From NCBI GenBank assembly GCA_943735955.1, contig OX030956.1, forward strand, positions 3,031,412 through 3,095,411: 64,000 bases of DNA, written 5' to 3'. Under the pieces are notes generated by a model. That model saw only the letters and a list, made by a program, of their open reading frames with translations, was not told the DNA's origin and ran no database searches. This stretch comes from Piscicola geometra. Lineage: Eukaryota; Annelida; Clitellata; Hirudinida; Piscicolidae. How positions within the stretch are numbered: position 1 is the first letter of the stretch; the number at the start of each line of letters is the position of its first letter. A program made the position numbers and the translations under genes. Below are positions 24,301 to 36,800 of this stretch, in pieces.

Positions 24301-27300
24301 ATCTAGAATTCAACATGCTTGTATATGTTATTCGAACAATTAGTCTTATGTCACCCATAAATCAATTAACCACGATATCTAATAGATATCTAATAGAGAT
24401 GAGAATCGAACCCAAACTTAATAATTTGAGTACGATTGAGGATATACAGATACTTACTTTTGACAATAAAAATTTTTAAACAAATGTTTAAAAAAATAGA
24501 ATTTGCTTAAAAAATGTTTTGTTAAATATCATCATTTGAACGTATCCCAATTTACTTAAATTTCAAATACATGATTGTTGTTCCAGATGCTTGTATATGT
24601 TATTCGAATAATTGTCTGATGACACCCATAAATCAATCAACCACGATAACTAATAGATATCTAATAGAGAATCGAATCCGAACTTAATAGTTCGATTGAG
24701 GATACAGATATATCAGATAAACTACATAAATAAATAAAAATTCGGTTTTTCGGTAAATATGAGATCCATTTCGGCCGAAACCGAAATTGAGCCGAAATTA
24801 CAAAATTATTTTTGGCCGAAACCGAAAAATTGCCGAAATTGTAAAATTAGATTCGGCCGAAACTGAAAAATGGCCGAAACTAAGAAAATTTGCAATTTCG
24901 GCGCCGAAACCGAAACCGAACCGAATTTCGGCCGGTCTCTAGTTCGAATAGTAGTTTCTTCTAGAAATGAGTCCAAAACCTTTCAACAGGCTACCATGAC
25001 TTAATTCAAATACATAAAAAGTTATTGTTAACACGAAATTGGTTGCCTTGTTGAAATCCCTGTAAAGATTAATGTTCTATATAACGAAAACAGTCTCTAA
25101 TGTTCTAAATAAAAAAAATTATTCAATATTAAACATAATAAAATATACATAATAACAAAAAAACAGTAGTAAAACAATAAAAGTTATAGAAAGATTATTA
25201 TAAAAATCTTTCTATTTCCTTTGTACAATTTAGATTTTAAACTGAAATGTTGATTTTCTACTTATTATCGCCAAGACCACATACTTTTATGAATGAGCTT
25301 CTCAACGTTTTCTGAAAAATGAAAAATGAAGTTTAAATTTCCTCCCACTTTTTTCACTGTTTACATTAGAAAAAATCCACTTTTTTCTTACTTTGAATTC
25401 TTAATATACCATTTTATCCACCCTCCACTTACTTTTCTTGTTAAGATTTATTCCGGATATTAATTTCCCTGTTAAATAAAATAAAATGCTATTGAAAACT
25501 TATAATAATCTTTCTTCAGTTGAGTAGGAATTAAACTTTTAATTTGGAACGTGTCTTATTTTTAAACTTTTAACAGAGTCTCTGACGCTTAAGCTCTGAT
25601 AGAGCAAGTTTGTAAATAAATAATAAAAAATTGGCAGCTATAACTTTCAAAGAGAATAGATTAAGCAGTTATATTTTTACATTTATGCAAAATGACTAAT
25701 TGATCATGAAAAAATCTTAGCATTTGAAGATGATATCATAGAGTCACCTTGACCAAATTTTGATACACCTTTGAGTGTTTGTGTTAAAAATCTTGTATCG
25801 GTGATGATGTGTTAACGCGAAAATATATGAGTGATCTTAGAATGTTGATAAAGCCAATATTCCATTCAAATTTCTCATAATGCAAACGATTTTATTTTAT
25901 TTTATTTCCAATTAATAACTCTAAAAATCATCCATTATCAGTTTTTAAACAAATTTATTCAATATAGTTTATAAATATCATTCATAATCATCTACTTCAC
26001 CCACCTCCTTTTGCAGGTGCAGCCTGTGTTCCTGAGGTGTGGTAAATTAGCTTAGAATTTATGTGAATTGAGATTGGCCGAAAATTCGGAAAAAATCAAA
26101 ATCAAAATTATCACAAATTAATTTCAATAATAATCTGAGTCCTATCTTTATGTTGTTTTGACGTTAATTAAAATAAAAAAGTACTAAAAAAATAATAATA
26201 AGTTCTAGATGTTGAGAAATAGGTAATTAATTATTGAAATATAAACGTTGGTGTGGTAAACTTAAATTATGAACAGTTTAGTGTTAAGTGTGCGATGAAT
26301 AATGAAGAAAAATTGTTAATTTTCTAATTATTAGAATCTAATAGAAAGTAATCTTACGAAAACATGTATTTGTTTACATCTTGTAGATTATTTATTTATT
26401 TACCTTAAAAATCCTCCCCTTAAATAACTTTTTAAATGGGTTAAACGGTGAATATGAATTTACTCCTTTATTTGATCACTTTAAAAAAAAGATCATTCAA
26501 GTGGTAAACATTTAAATTATTTATTTCATTTCATTATAACTTCTTTCACGAAAAAATCTGTATAGTTATTGCACCCTCTCACCTTCAACTTTCTCCAAAT
26601 TCCTTTCATGGTTGTCGTCTGAATATACAAAACTTTTTGTTTGAAGAATTTTCAATGTTCAACTAGTTGTTTTAGAAAATAATTTAAAATTGAAACATTA
26701 CTGATCAAATGTGGAAAACTAGATTGCTAAATGTCTTTGTCAAAACAGGAAGGAAAATGAAAGATAATGTAAAAGAACTCGTTTAAAGGCTGAAAAGCGT
26801 GAGTTTTTTTTTTCATCAAAGTTTTTTTTTCATCAAGAGAAAATTTATGTGTTGCTAATCAATTTCCAAACCCAGCCCTGTGAGAAGTTCAGACATCAGC
26901 AACAAAAAGTATTAAGAAAAGAGATAGAATTCTGAAAACTGCAAGACGATTCTATTGCCGCCAAATGTCGAAGTTATAAATTTATATTTCCAAAAAATGA
27001 AAAACTTTTATGGAAAAAAGTTTAAGAATAAAACTTATAAAAATAAAATACGGGCATCTAGAAAAATTTGTAAGACTTATCTTTATCACGCACCTAAGCT
27101 ATTTGGGAGCTCGAGTTTGGTATCTTTTGGGTTGAAGAATGAATAAGCATTAATAATTAAAATGAAAAAAACACCATATTTAATAATTACCTTGTTTAGG
27201 TCCTAAGTGAGTTGGGGGTTTGAAAGTCGAACCTGAGGGGGTTGTTATTCTGTATGTAACAACTTAATTAGAAGAAACTACTAAATTGCTATGAAGTAAA

Positions 27301-30300
27301 TATTAACCTCTCTAAACATTTTTATACTACGTTTTTTAGTCTTTGCATTTTAAGTCCTTTCAGATAGCACGAGACCAGGGTTTCCTACTGGAGTTTGGAT
27401 AGATTTTTGAATCTTCAGCCACTTTGTTTTTTGCTTTTGTGATGGGACGGTATTTGACAGAAAGAAAGTTTTTTTATTCTAGGTTATTTTTTTCTCTAAT
27501 ATTCTATCAACTTTTTCAAATATACCTTTTCTAAATCACTGTTAATTTTTTTAAATCCGGTTAAGCTGATAGTATTTTCAGTGCCTTAATGTTTCTTACA
27601 CTAACGTCTTATCCACAGTGCTTAACGTGAAAATTTGTATTTGAAATTTCAGTTAAAAAGAGACAAAAGTAATAAGTTAGAGATAATAATACTATATTCA
27701 CAATTGAATTGGAATTTAAATTCACTCGGAAATTAATAGTTTAACAAAATGAGTTAAAAAAGTTCATTTCAAACTTTATCAAAACTTCTTTTTTTCGATA
27801 ACAATTTTATATTTAGACAGTAAAACATAATAAATATTAAAAATTTTAATTTATCCTGGATAAAAAGAATTTTTAGTTCAAACGTATATTGTTTTAATAT
27901 TTAAAAGTTTCGGATACCCGATTTCACTCCTAGTTATATTGATGATGATAAAATAAATATAAAGTTATATCATCATCACCTTGAAAAGTCTTTAACCCAT
28001 CATCAGCTGCAAAATGTGGATATTTAATCAAATATGATCAACTATATGATTGCAAAAAAATAATGTATTTGTAGAAAGTTCAAAGCACCATTAGATCATC
28101 AAAATTTCACAAACAATTTTATCACCCATACGTTTATCCTTCACGTTATCATTGGCTTGGCTATCTGAGGGAGGGGAGATAAGCTTAACGTTTTTTGAGT
28201 GCTTTGAAATTATTAGGACCTTTGTAGCACTTTGATTATTGTTTTATAATAATTAAAACAATTTACAAATTATAAATATGTTTTAAAACTATGAGTAGTT
28301 GAGTTCTGTTCAAAGAATTGTATTCTTATGCAAAGTCTTGAAGTTAATAAGTAAAATAGCAGGTGATTTAATAAGATGAGTGAGATAAATAAATTTCTTT
28401 ATTTAAAAAAAAAATGGTGATTGTGTTATTTTGGTCTAATAGGGAGTTCAAAAAAATTGTTTCAAAATTTAAACTTTTTTTTACTTTTCTCCGCTAATTT
28501 CTATCATAATTATAGTTGTAAAAATAATAGTTCACAGCGCCTTCTAAGAAGCTGCCGAGATTTACTTTAAACATCAAAACGGTGCTTACTAAGCACTCAC
28601 CTGACTCTGTTGAAGACTTTTGAGAGTCATCTGTTAGGGTTGGTGTTCTTTAAAACTAATTATATTAGTGTAGTATTTACAAAACTACTCAAACTCTCAA
28701 GTCACTAAAATTCTCATTTTTATATACCTTCCATTTGGCCGGCAGGAGAGGTATGAGGCTCTGATTGAACCCCTTTATGCAAAATTTGAGATTTTACTAC
28801 ATATACAAATACAACTTTTATGTACAATTTTAAAAATTAAAAAAGTTAAATAAACTGAGCCGTGACCAACGTACTTTTTATTTTTACTTTTTTTAGTGTC
28901 TTTTTTTGGTCTTTAGGTTGTTGTGTAACAATAATAATAATAATATTGATAATAATAATAATAAAATGATAATAATAATTTAATCTAATGAATTAATAAT
29001 TAATTATATAAAAAATAATATATCCATTTTATATGACTACTTTCATACTTAGATTTTAAAACAGTCGGAATGATTTTTCCCAGTTATTTGAAATGTTAAA
29101 TCATTATTAAGAACTCTAATACTTTTATCATTTGATGATTGGTCCTTGAGGTCTTTTTTGGCTGTTGAAACGAATGTTATTCACAGTTATTCAAGAATAT
29201 AAGTGAATTTTCACAGTAGCATGCCCTTGTCAAGCAAGAAAAATCCTATTATGCTACACTCATTCTTTTGAACCTTTCTTTGAAAAACAAACGTTCTTCA
29301 AACAATTATAAGCCTCACTATCCTCACCACGCACGTACCTTTCGCCTGGAAAACTCTATCTCTTTTAACTTGATTGAAATTTTTTGTGAATATTTAATTT
29401 ATTTTGAAATGTCATGATAGTTCTCGATACTTCTACATCTATTGCCCATGTTCTTACTTAGTATGATGCTGAGGCACACGAAGAAGAGGAAAATGAGAGG
29501 TCCAATCATGAAAAAAACAAAAGTGGGCAGTTTTTCTGAAAATATTTTATTACTAAGGGATGGTAAGAATCAAATTCACGACATTCGTAGTAACAAGCCG
29601 GCGTCATAACATTACACCATTGGCGTTCACTACTAGATTACGTGATACTTGTAGCAGGTTGTCGAAACAACTTGAAAATCTTAATATCACAAAATAATTT
29701 TTTGATAATACTCTTTTTGGAATTTTTAAATAACAAACTAATGAAATTTACATTACTCACTTCCCACGTTTTCCTCATAGAAGATGCACGTGTGATTGAC
29801 GCGTTTGAAACGATACCTACATTCACACTCGAAGCTGCCTGCAGGTAAGCATCGTGGTTGAAGAAGATGGAACATGTTAAGAAGATGATACATTAGGACA
29901 AGAAGAGGCTGAAAAAAAACTGTGAATTCCAATTGGCTTCACTTTTTAGAATACAATTGACCTGGCGTGTTGCGGCAGACGGTGTTTCTGTCTTGGCATA
30001 CTTTCTCATTCTCGCACTCGTCCACATCTGCAGATCGTGTCAGTAGATTATTTTCTTATATGTCTTTTTTATTCGATAATAATTTATAAAAATATATTTA
30101 TTAAATTTATAATCGTATTTATATACTAACATTTTCAGCTGTCAATAAATTCTTGGAATTTCATAAAAATATTTTCTTATTTTGTTTATAAAATATAATG
30201 AAGATGGCTTGGGTATTATGCGTTGACCAAAGCCGGTCAACCTCTTATTAATTTTTCCTACTTTTGAATAGCACCAAACAACGCTTTGATAGCATGAGGG

Positions 30301-33300
30301 CTTTTATTAAAACAATCATTACACAAGACACACAACCTTGGCACTCTTCTTTAAATTCTCTGAAGCCTTCTTCACAGAGACATCTGGCTCCTAAGGAAGT
30401 ATTGACACATATTCTATGTTTTTTACCACATGGCGACAGATCCGAACACAGGTTTTGGACTGCAGAAGAAGATAAAAATTAATTTAAATGAAGAATTTTA
30501 ACGAGAACAGCCACGAAGCATTTCGGCGTGTTGAGTTAAGCAAATAAATAAATAAAAACATAGAACAAGATAAATGAAAAAAATAAGTGAATTTTTTAAA
30601 AAGAAAAAATACACTGAATGCGCACGAGGACAATAGCATAAATTATGAATCAATAATGGTGATGAACCCTGAACTCTTCAAATATTCAATAAAATGCGAT
30701 AATCTTTACCAATTGATTATAAAAGTTTAATAATGATGTAATAATTAAAATAAATGGTAAAAACATAATATGTTAATGTAATGAAAAATTTACTCATGCA
30801 TTCCTCCCATTTGTAATGTTTTTGACATTCGCATTCAAAGCTGCCTTCAAAGTAAAATATATTTAAAATAAAGTATCAAATAAAAAATATTTTAAATGTT
30901 TTTGAAAGAATATAAAGCTCTAAACAATTTTTTTTCTAAAGACATCTTTTTTGCCTGCGAACCAAGATATTAAAATGTTTCTGTTATAAGTAGATTTTTT
31001 AATAATATGGATAACATCTACTTAAAAAAAACTTATACATTCTCAACTCACCATTAGTATTCAAGCATTTTGAATATGGACGATAATCGCAGATATGCTT
31101 ATCTTGGCACTCATCTATATCTTCAGTCATAGAATATGTTTAATTAAAAAAAGAATAAACTGATGTAAAAGTCAATTTATTAAAATTACTATAATTTCTT
31201 TTTCACCTTCACAAGTTGTATTATCATCAGCAGGCACTTGAAAGCCTTCGGGACATTTACAAGAATAACTTCCCAGCAGGTTCACGCATGTTTGGTTAGG
31301 ACTAAGGCATACATGCAGATCTTTACATTCATCAATATCTGTCGGTGAAACATACATTTCATTGGAGCACAATGAAAAACAATTATAGTAAGTTTAAAAA
31401 CCAATTTAATAAATAATAAATAAATAGACCTTAAAAAGATAAAGTTTTGTTAATTAGTTAATCGTATTAGTTCTAACCGATGCAGTCTCCATGTGCATCA
31501 GTAAACCCCTTTGCGCAAGAACAGTTGTAAGAACCTTGGGTTTGTTTATTAATTTGCTTGTGCTTATGTCTGTTTTTTTTATAGTGTGCATTCATATGTG
31601 TGAAAATTATTGTTGCTTTTTGAAGAGAAGAAAAATAATTCATGTTTTGAGTCTAAGTAAAAAAGCAAGCATGACCCTTAAGTCATCATTGCTTAATTTA
31701 TAATTATTTAACGGAATAATTAACTTCCGTTCTGTTAATCGATTCGTTAATCTGTTAATTTTTGTGGTAACTGTAATTTAATAAAAATTTGTTTCAACAT
31801 TTTCAATCGCTCAGTTGACGAAGAAGCTGTATACCAAGGCCTGAGATCGATGGAGCACGCGTAAAGAAAACTTCAAATACTCAGTAAGAATGACATTTTT
31901 AAAGTGACGAAAAATTGTGAAATTCAATAAACAATTAATTTTGTGTGTAATTCATTTTATGTTATAATAAAAAAGTATATACAATGATTTAATGACGTAC
32001 TACCCCTTACCTGGGGTGTTTTCACATGTAAGGCCCTCTCCGGTACATTCGTTGATGCGCGGATCGTTTGAGAGACACTCGTCAATGTCTGTTCGAAGGA
32101 TTGAAACTAAGGGTCTAAAAATTTTATATATTAAAAAAAATGTGGTGTTTGAACATTATGAGAGTCTTAGCAATTTGGTATTTCACGGTTGTTATTAGAC
32201 ATTCACTAACCCGAACAAAAGTGATTCCCAGAGATCATCTCATAACCAACTAAGCACTGGCATACAAATGTACCAATCGTGTTCTTGCAGATAGAGCCAA
32301 CATAGTCACAAACGGATTTTCCATCGCATTCGTCAATATCTGTTAAAGAATATTCATTTTAAATTGAATAGTGAAATACTCAAATCTTGAAATAGATTGA
32401 ATTAAAATGATGTTTAAATTTATTGGATAATTGTTTAGTTCTATTGATAAAGCTTTCAAGTCATTAATAACTTTTACATCTCAATTAATACTTAGCTTAT
32501 TGCTTATATCTATTAATCATAATTACATCTTAATTTCAATTAAATGGCATTCATCGATATCTGTCGAAAAAATTATTTTCTAATTTTTAGATCAAAACTG
32601 AAAAAATATATAAGAAAAAAAATAAGATTATTTAAAAATTCAAAATAAATACGTTTTAAAAAATAGTTGTGTGAAGTTAAAGGTCATTTTATTCTTTCTA
32701 ACCGACACAGAGGCCATTTTTTTCGGTAAAGCCTTCGATGCATATGCATCTGTAAGAACCTTGGGTTTGTGTATGTGATTGTCTTAGTTGTTTTTATTTA
32801 GGTTTTTCATAATTTTGTATTCCTAATTTGTTATACGTTTGATAATAATTGATTTTGTTGTTGTTTTTTACAATATTCCAAAAACGAAAAAAAGAAAATA
32901 ATTGTCTGAAAAATCGATATTTTAAATTAAAATAATTTTTTTAGTTAATAAAAGAATTATTAATAATAAAATCAAAAAACTCTTCATAACTCTATAACAT
33001 CAAAGAGATAGATTTGCCAAAAAACTTTAAAATAAGACATTTTATAAGTATTACACTAATAACTTAAAAGTAAATTTTGAAGAAAATAATCTAATACATG
33101 TTGAGGTTATTATTATTACAAGCACTTTATGAAACCATGTGCGTTTTCATGTTTGATTCCCTTCCGTATTTACAAAATTTGGAATTATTTCAAATAATTA
33201 CTTTAACACAAAAATAGAATTTTTCGTGGATTGCTATTTAGGAATAAAAAAATATAGTTTCAATTTATTATAAAATACGAAAGATTTCCTTTCTTAAATC

Positions 33301-33736
33301 GTTAATGTATTCATTTAAAAAATGGATGCACCCTATAAATGGTAAATTACGGTAATCAAATAATAAATATAGCCTTTAAATACATTAAGTTGATTTATAG
33401 CTTGTTATAATATATCTCACTTGAGGTTTCTTCACATATGGAGTTTTCCTTTAAGATGCATTTATTGACGTTCGCGTCTTTGGACAAGCACTCGTTAATT
33501 CCTGTTTGAAAGGTTGATATTTTATGAGTTAGTCCGTCTGCTTAAGAAAAGGATTCTTGAATTTGTATAACATTTGCACAAAACTTTTTACATTTTTATT
33601 TTACTTATAGAATTTTCTATGCACCACTTTCACTGGGATTCAGTGCATTTGTGAAAACTCTTCGCTTGTCATAACTCTTTCAATTTGGCATTTCTTCATT
33701 TTCCAACAGTTTATGTTGGAGACTCCGGTGAAATTA

Positions 33737-33833
<97 letters not shown>

Positions 33834-36800
33834 GGATGATGAAGATGATGATGATGATGATGGGGATGAGGATGATGAAGATGATGATGATGATGATGAT
33901 GATGATGTTGATGATGTTGATGATGCTGATGATGCTGATGATGATTATGATGATGATGATTACAGTAAAGTCGACGACGACATTTTGAAATATTTATGGA
34001 AAATTGAAAATCCATGGACGATAAAAAACGTTACGAAATGGAAGTTTTCAAAAAGTAAAAACCATAACAATAAAAAAAATAATTTTTGGAAAATGCAAAT
34101 TCATCTCTTTTATAATAGAAGTGTTTCTTTCAATTTATGATATCCGTTTTTCAATTATTTTGAATTCATAGATTTCAGAATTGGTAGAAGTTTAAAATAC
34201 TCACTTTTCGGGCACAGCCCGTAAGTCTTACACGGGTCTATTACTGTTTTGATGTGGAAATGGTTCTAATTAGAAGATTATACAAATTAACTTTTTTTAT
34301 ATCTCTCAACAAAAAGCACAACATTTTCCAAAAATAGCTAAAAAAAAGACAAAAATAAGTGCTTTTTATTGGGAATAAAATGAGAATAGTAACGTGCAAG
34401 TTACTCACATGTAATAGCATAGAAATCTCCTACACCAGGCTCAAAATGGTTTATACAGAGACATTTGTGAAGACGTTCCTATATGAATTTAAATTGAATT
34501 TGATTTTTAATTAGAAGAAACATGGAAATTATTATAAGCAAAAGTAACATGGCGATTATCGCTTAATAATAAAATACTAATTGAGAAAATTATTAAAGTG
34601 GCGTAAACCCAAACGAGCTTCTAGGCCACCTAAACAAAAAAATTATTCGTGCTTATGGGCTATTGAAAGCATCGGTTGCTCTCGAACCTAGGGCCTACAA
34701 ACATGGGTCAACCTGAAAGTCATTGTACACTCGACAACCAACCATTCGGTTTTTTGAACGATGTATGGTTTTAATGAGGAAGAGAGACATTATATAAAAA
34801 AACTACTTTAACTGACGGAATATAGGAAGTAGGTATAAAGAAGCATGAAACACTCCAAATGGCATCCAGTCAAAGGTGATTTTTTCATTTCGTCTGAGTA
34901 CTTGTCGGTAAATGCACTTGCCACAGAGGTGTTGCTTCCAATATTGATATTTGAAATACCTTGCATTGGTTTGGTGGTAAAATGTAAGTTTTTCAAAGGA
35001 TGTAAAAAATTATGATAAAACCTTCAAACAACCTACAAATTTGTAAATAATTTTTTTGTTTTCATTAAATTGAAATATATTTTATACATACACAAATACA
35101 TACATACATACATACAAAATGTTCGTGCATACGTTTATAGGATGCATAATGAGGAGTTTTTGCGCAAGGAAGGTCATGATCACAAGTTTCATTGCAGGGA
35201 ATGGCAGCCACGTTCTGAGGAAATTCCTTATCACAGATGCAGAGTTTGTCATTCTGGTGGGTTATGACTAGTAACTTATTAGTATTGTGACACTACAAAT
35301 CCAATCTAAAATACCCGCTAAGAAATGTTTGCTTAGAATATTTAAATAAGGGTTTCTAAAAAAGAAGTCTAAATACATAAAGTAATTCGGTAAATGCAGA
35401 CCAACACACATATTTTCTTGAGTTGAAACAATAAAATAGAAAACTATTGAGTTGTTACATTTTATATTTTAGAATGAGTATTTTTCAAAGTGAATAAAAC
35501 AGGGTTTGTTTTTAATTAGCCAAGTACTTTTTCTCACCATGAAAGCGTATCCGTATTTCGAATTGAAGCAATGAATCACGCAGTCACGAATTGATGTCAG
35601 TGGTTGAGTACTGCTTGCTCCTCCAATAATTAGTCAAATTTTTTGAGTGGTTCTTAAATTTATTGATTCATTCAAGTTTTAAAACTAGTAATAATAAAAT
35701 TTTAATGCAAAATATACATAAATTTATATTAACTAAAATAAATTAAATTCTACATTATTTCAGAAACGGTTTTTATTAGAAAACAATCGCGTCTAAATGC
35801 TGTAAGTGCAAGCATGAATAACAAATGTTAGTCTTTATTATTAAATCCATTGAATTACCTCTAATTTAACTATTTGAAAAGTTTATTAATTAAAATAGAG
35901 TTAAATTGAAATCTAAATTGGAAATTAATTTGTTACCACTAATTCTAAACTGAACTTTTTGGGACCTTAGACTCTCGATATGTCTCTAATTTAATTTTTT
36001 TTCATATAAATAAATTAAAATCAAATGTAAAATTAAAAATGGATACTAAAATGTAAATAAAATGTTTAATACACTTTTGACGCATTTTACATTTAAAAAA
36101 TCGGTCAGCTAGTAGCTTAGCTAGAGAATACAACGGGTTGAAATCTCACTAACTGGGTATTACCCGGGTATTGACAACATCGGTAGAAGCCAGGGACGGC
36201 TATCTGCTTCAAATCTTAGAAGGTGGGTCCTACTCGGCATGGGATACAATCCTGGGGAGTGTTCTGGGGTCCAAACTCCCCTCCCCCCACCCTCAACTTC
36301 AAAAACCTTTTCAACTCTTTTTTGATAAAAGTATTTAAGTAAGCAAAGAATAGTTTTTTTAAGACAACTATCACTATAATTACACATACTCACAATTTAT
36401 TACTATATAAACATTCTGGTTAATGCCATGGTTGACGATTAAGCTCGTATCAAAACAAAAGTTTAAAATTTTTGTGTGTGGAATAGAGTGGAGGTAGGGA
36501 TCCGGACCACAAAACCCCCTCAGGGTTGTACGTGAGTAAACCACTTGTTTACCTGTTTACCCCTTGGTCACTAGTAACCAATTTTTAAAATCGTGTTATA
36601 CTGTCATCTTCAGTTTGAGAAGGGCTGTTGGTGAAAGCTGTTATAAACTGAGGTTATTGTAGGCATTGCCGATACCCAGAATGGGCAGCTTAGTATATAT
36701 TAAAACTTTGCTTGGAGTAGAAGGGCGTATAAGTGAACCAAAAAAAGAATTTTTTTAAAGATAAGAATCTAGACCTTATAAAAATTTAAAATATGCAATG

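Noticed and set aside
33685..34140. Poly-Asp ORF on the plus strand and poly-Met and poly-His frames over the same bases
   Set aside because: Pure artefact of the GAT array in an intron of the minus-strand receptor gene.
34808..34996. Start codon and stop of the 62-residue ORF as a separate small gene
   Set aside because: The cysteine-rich part fits as an internal WSC-like exon (34817-34959) of the receptor gene, so the ORF ends are incidental.
36160..36393. 77-residue minus-strand ORF in a GC-richer patch
   Set aside because: No domain, poor splice sites and no phase-compatible join to the receptor gene.
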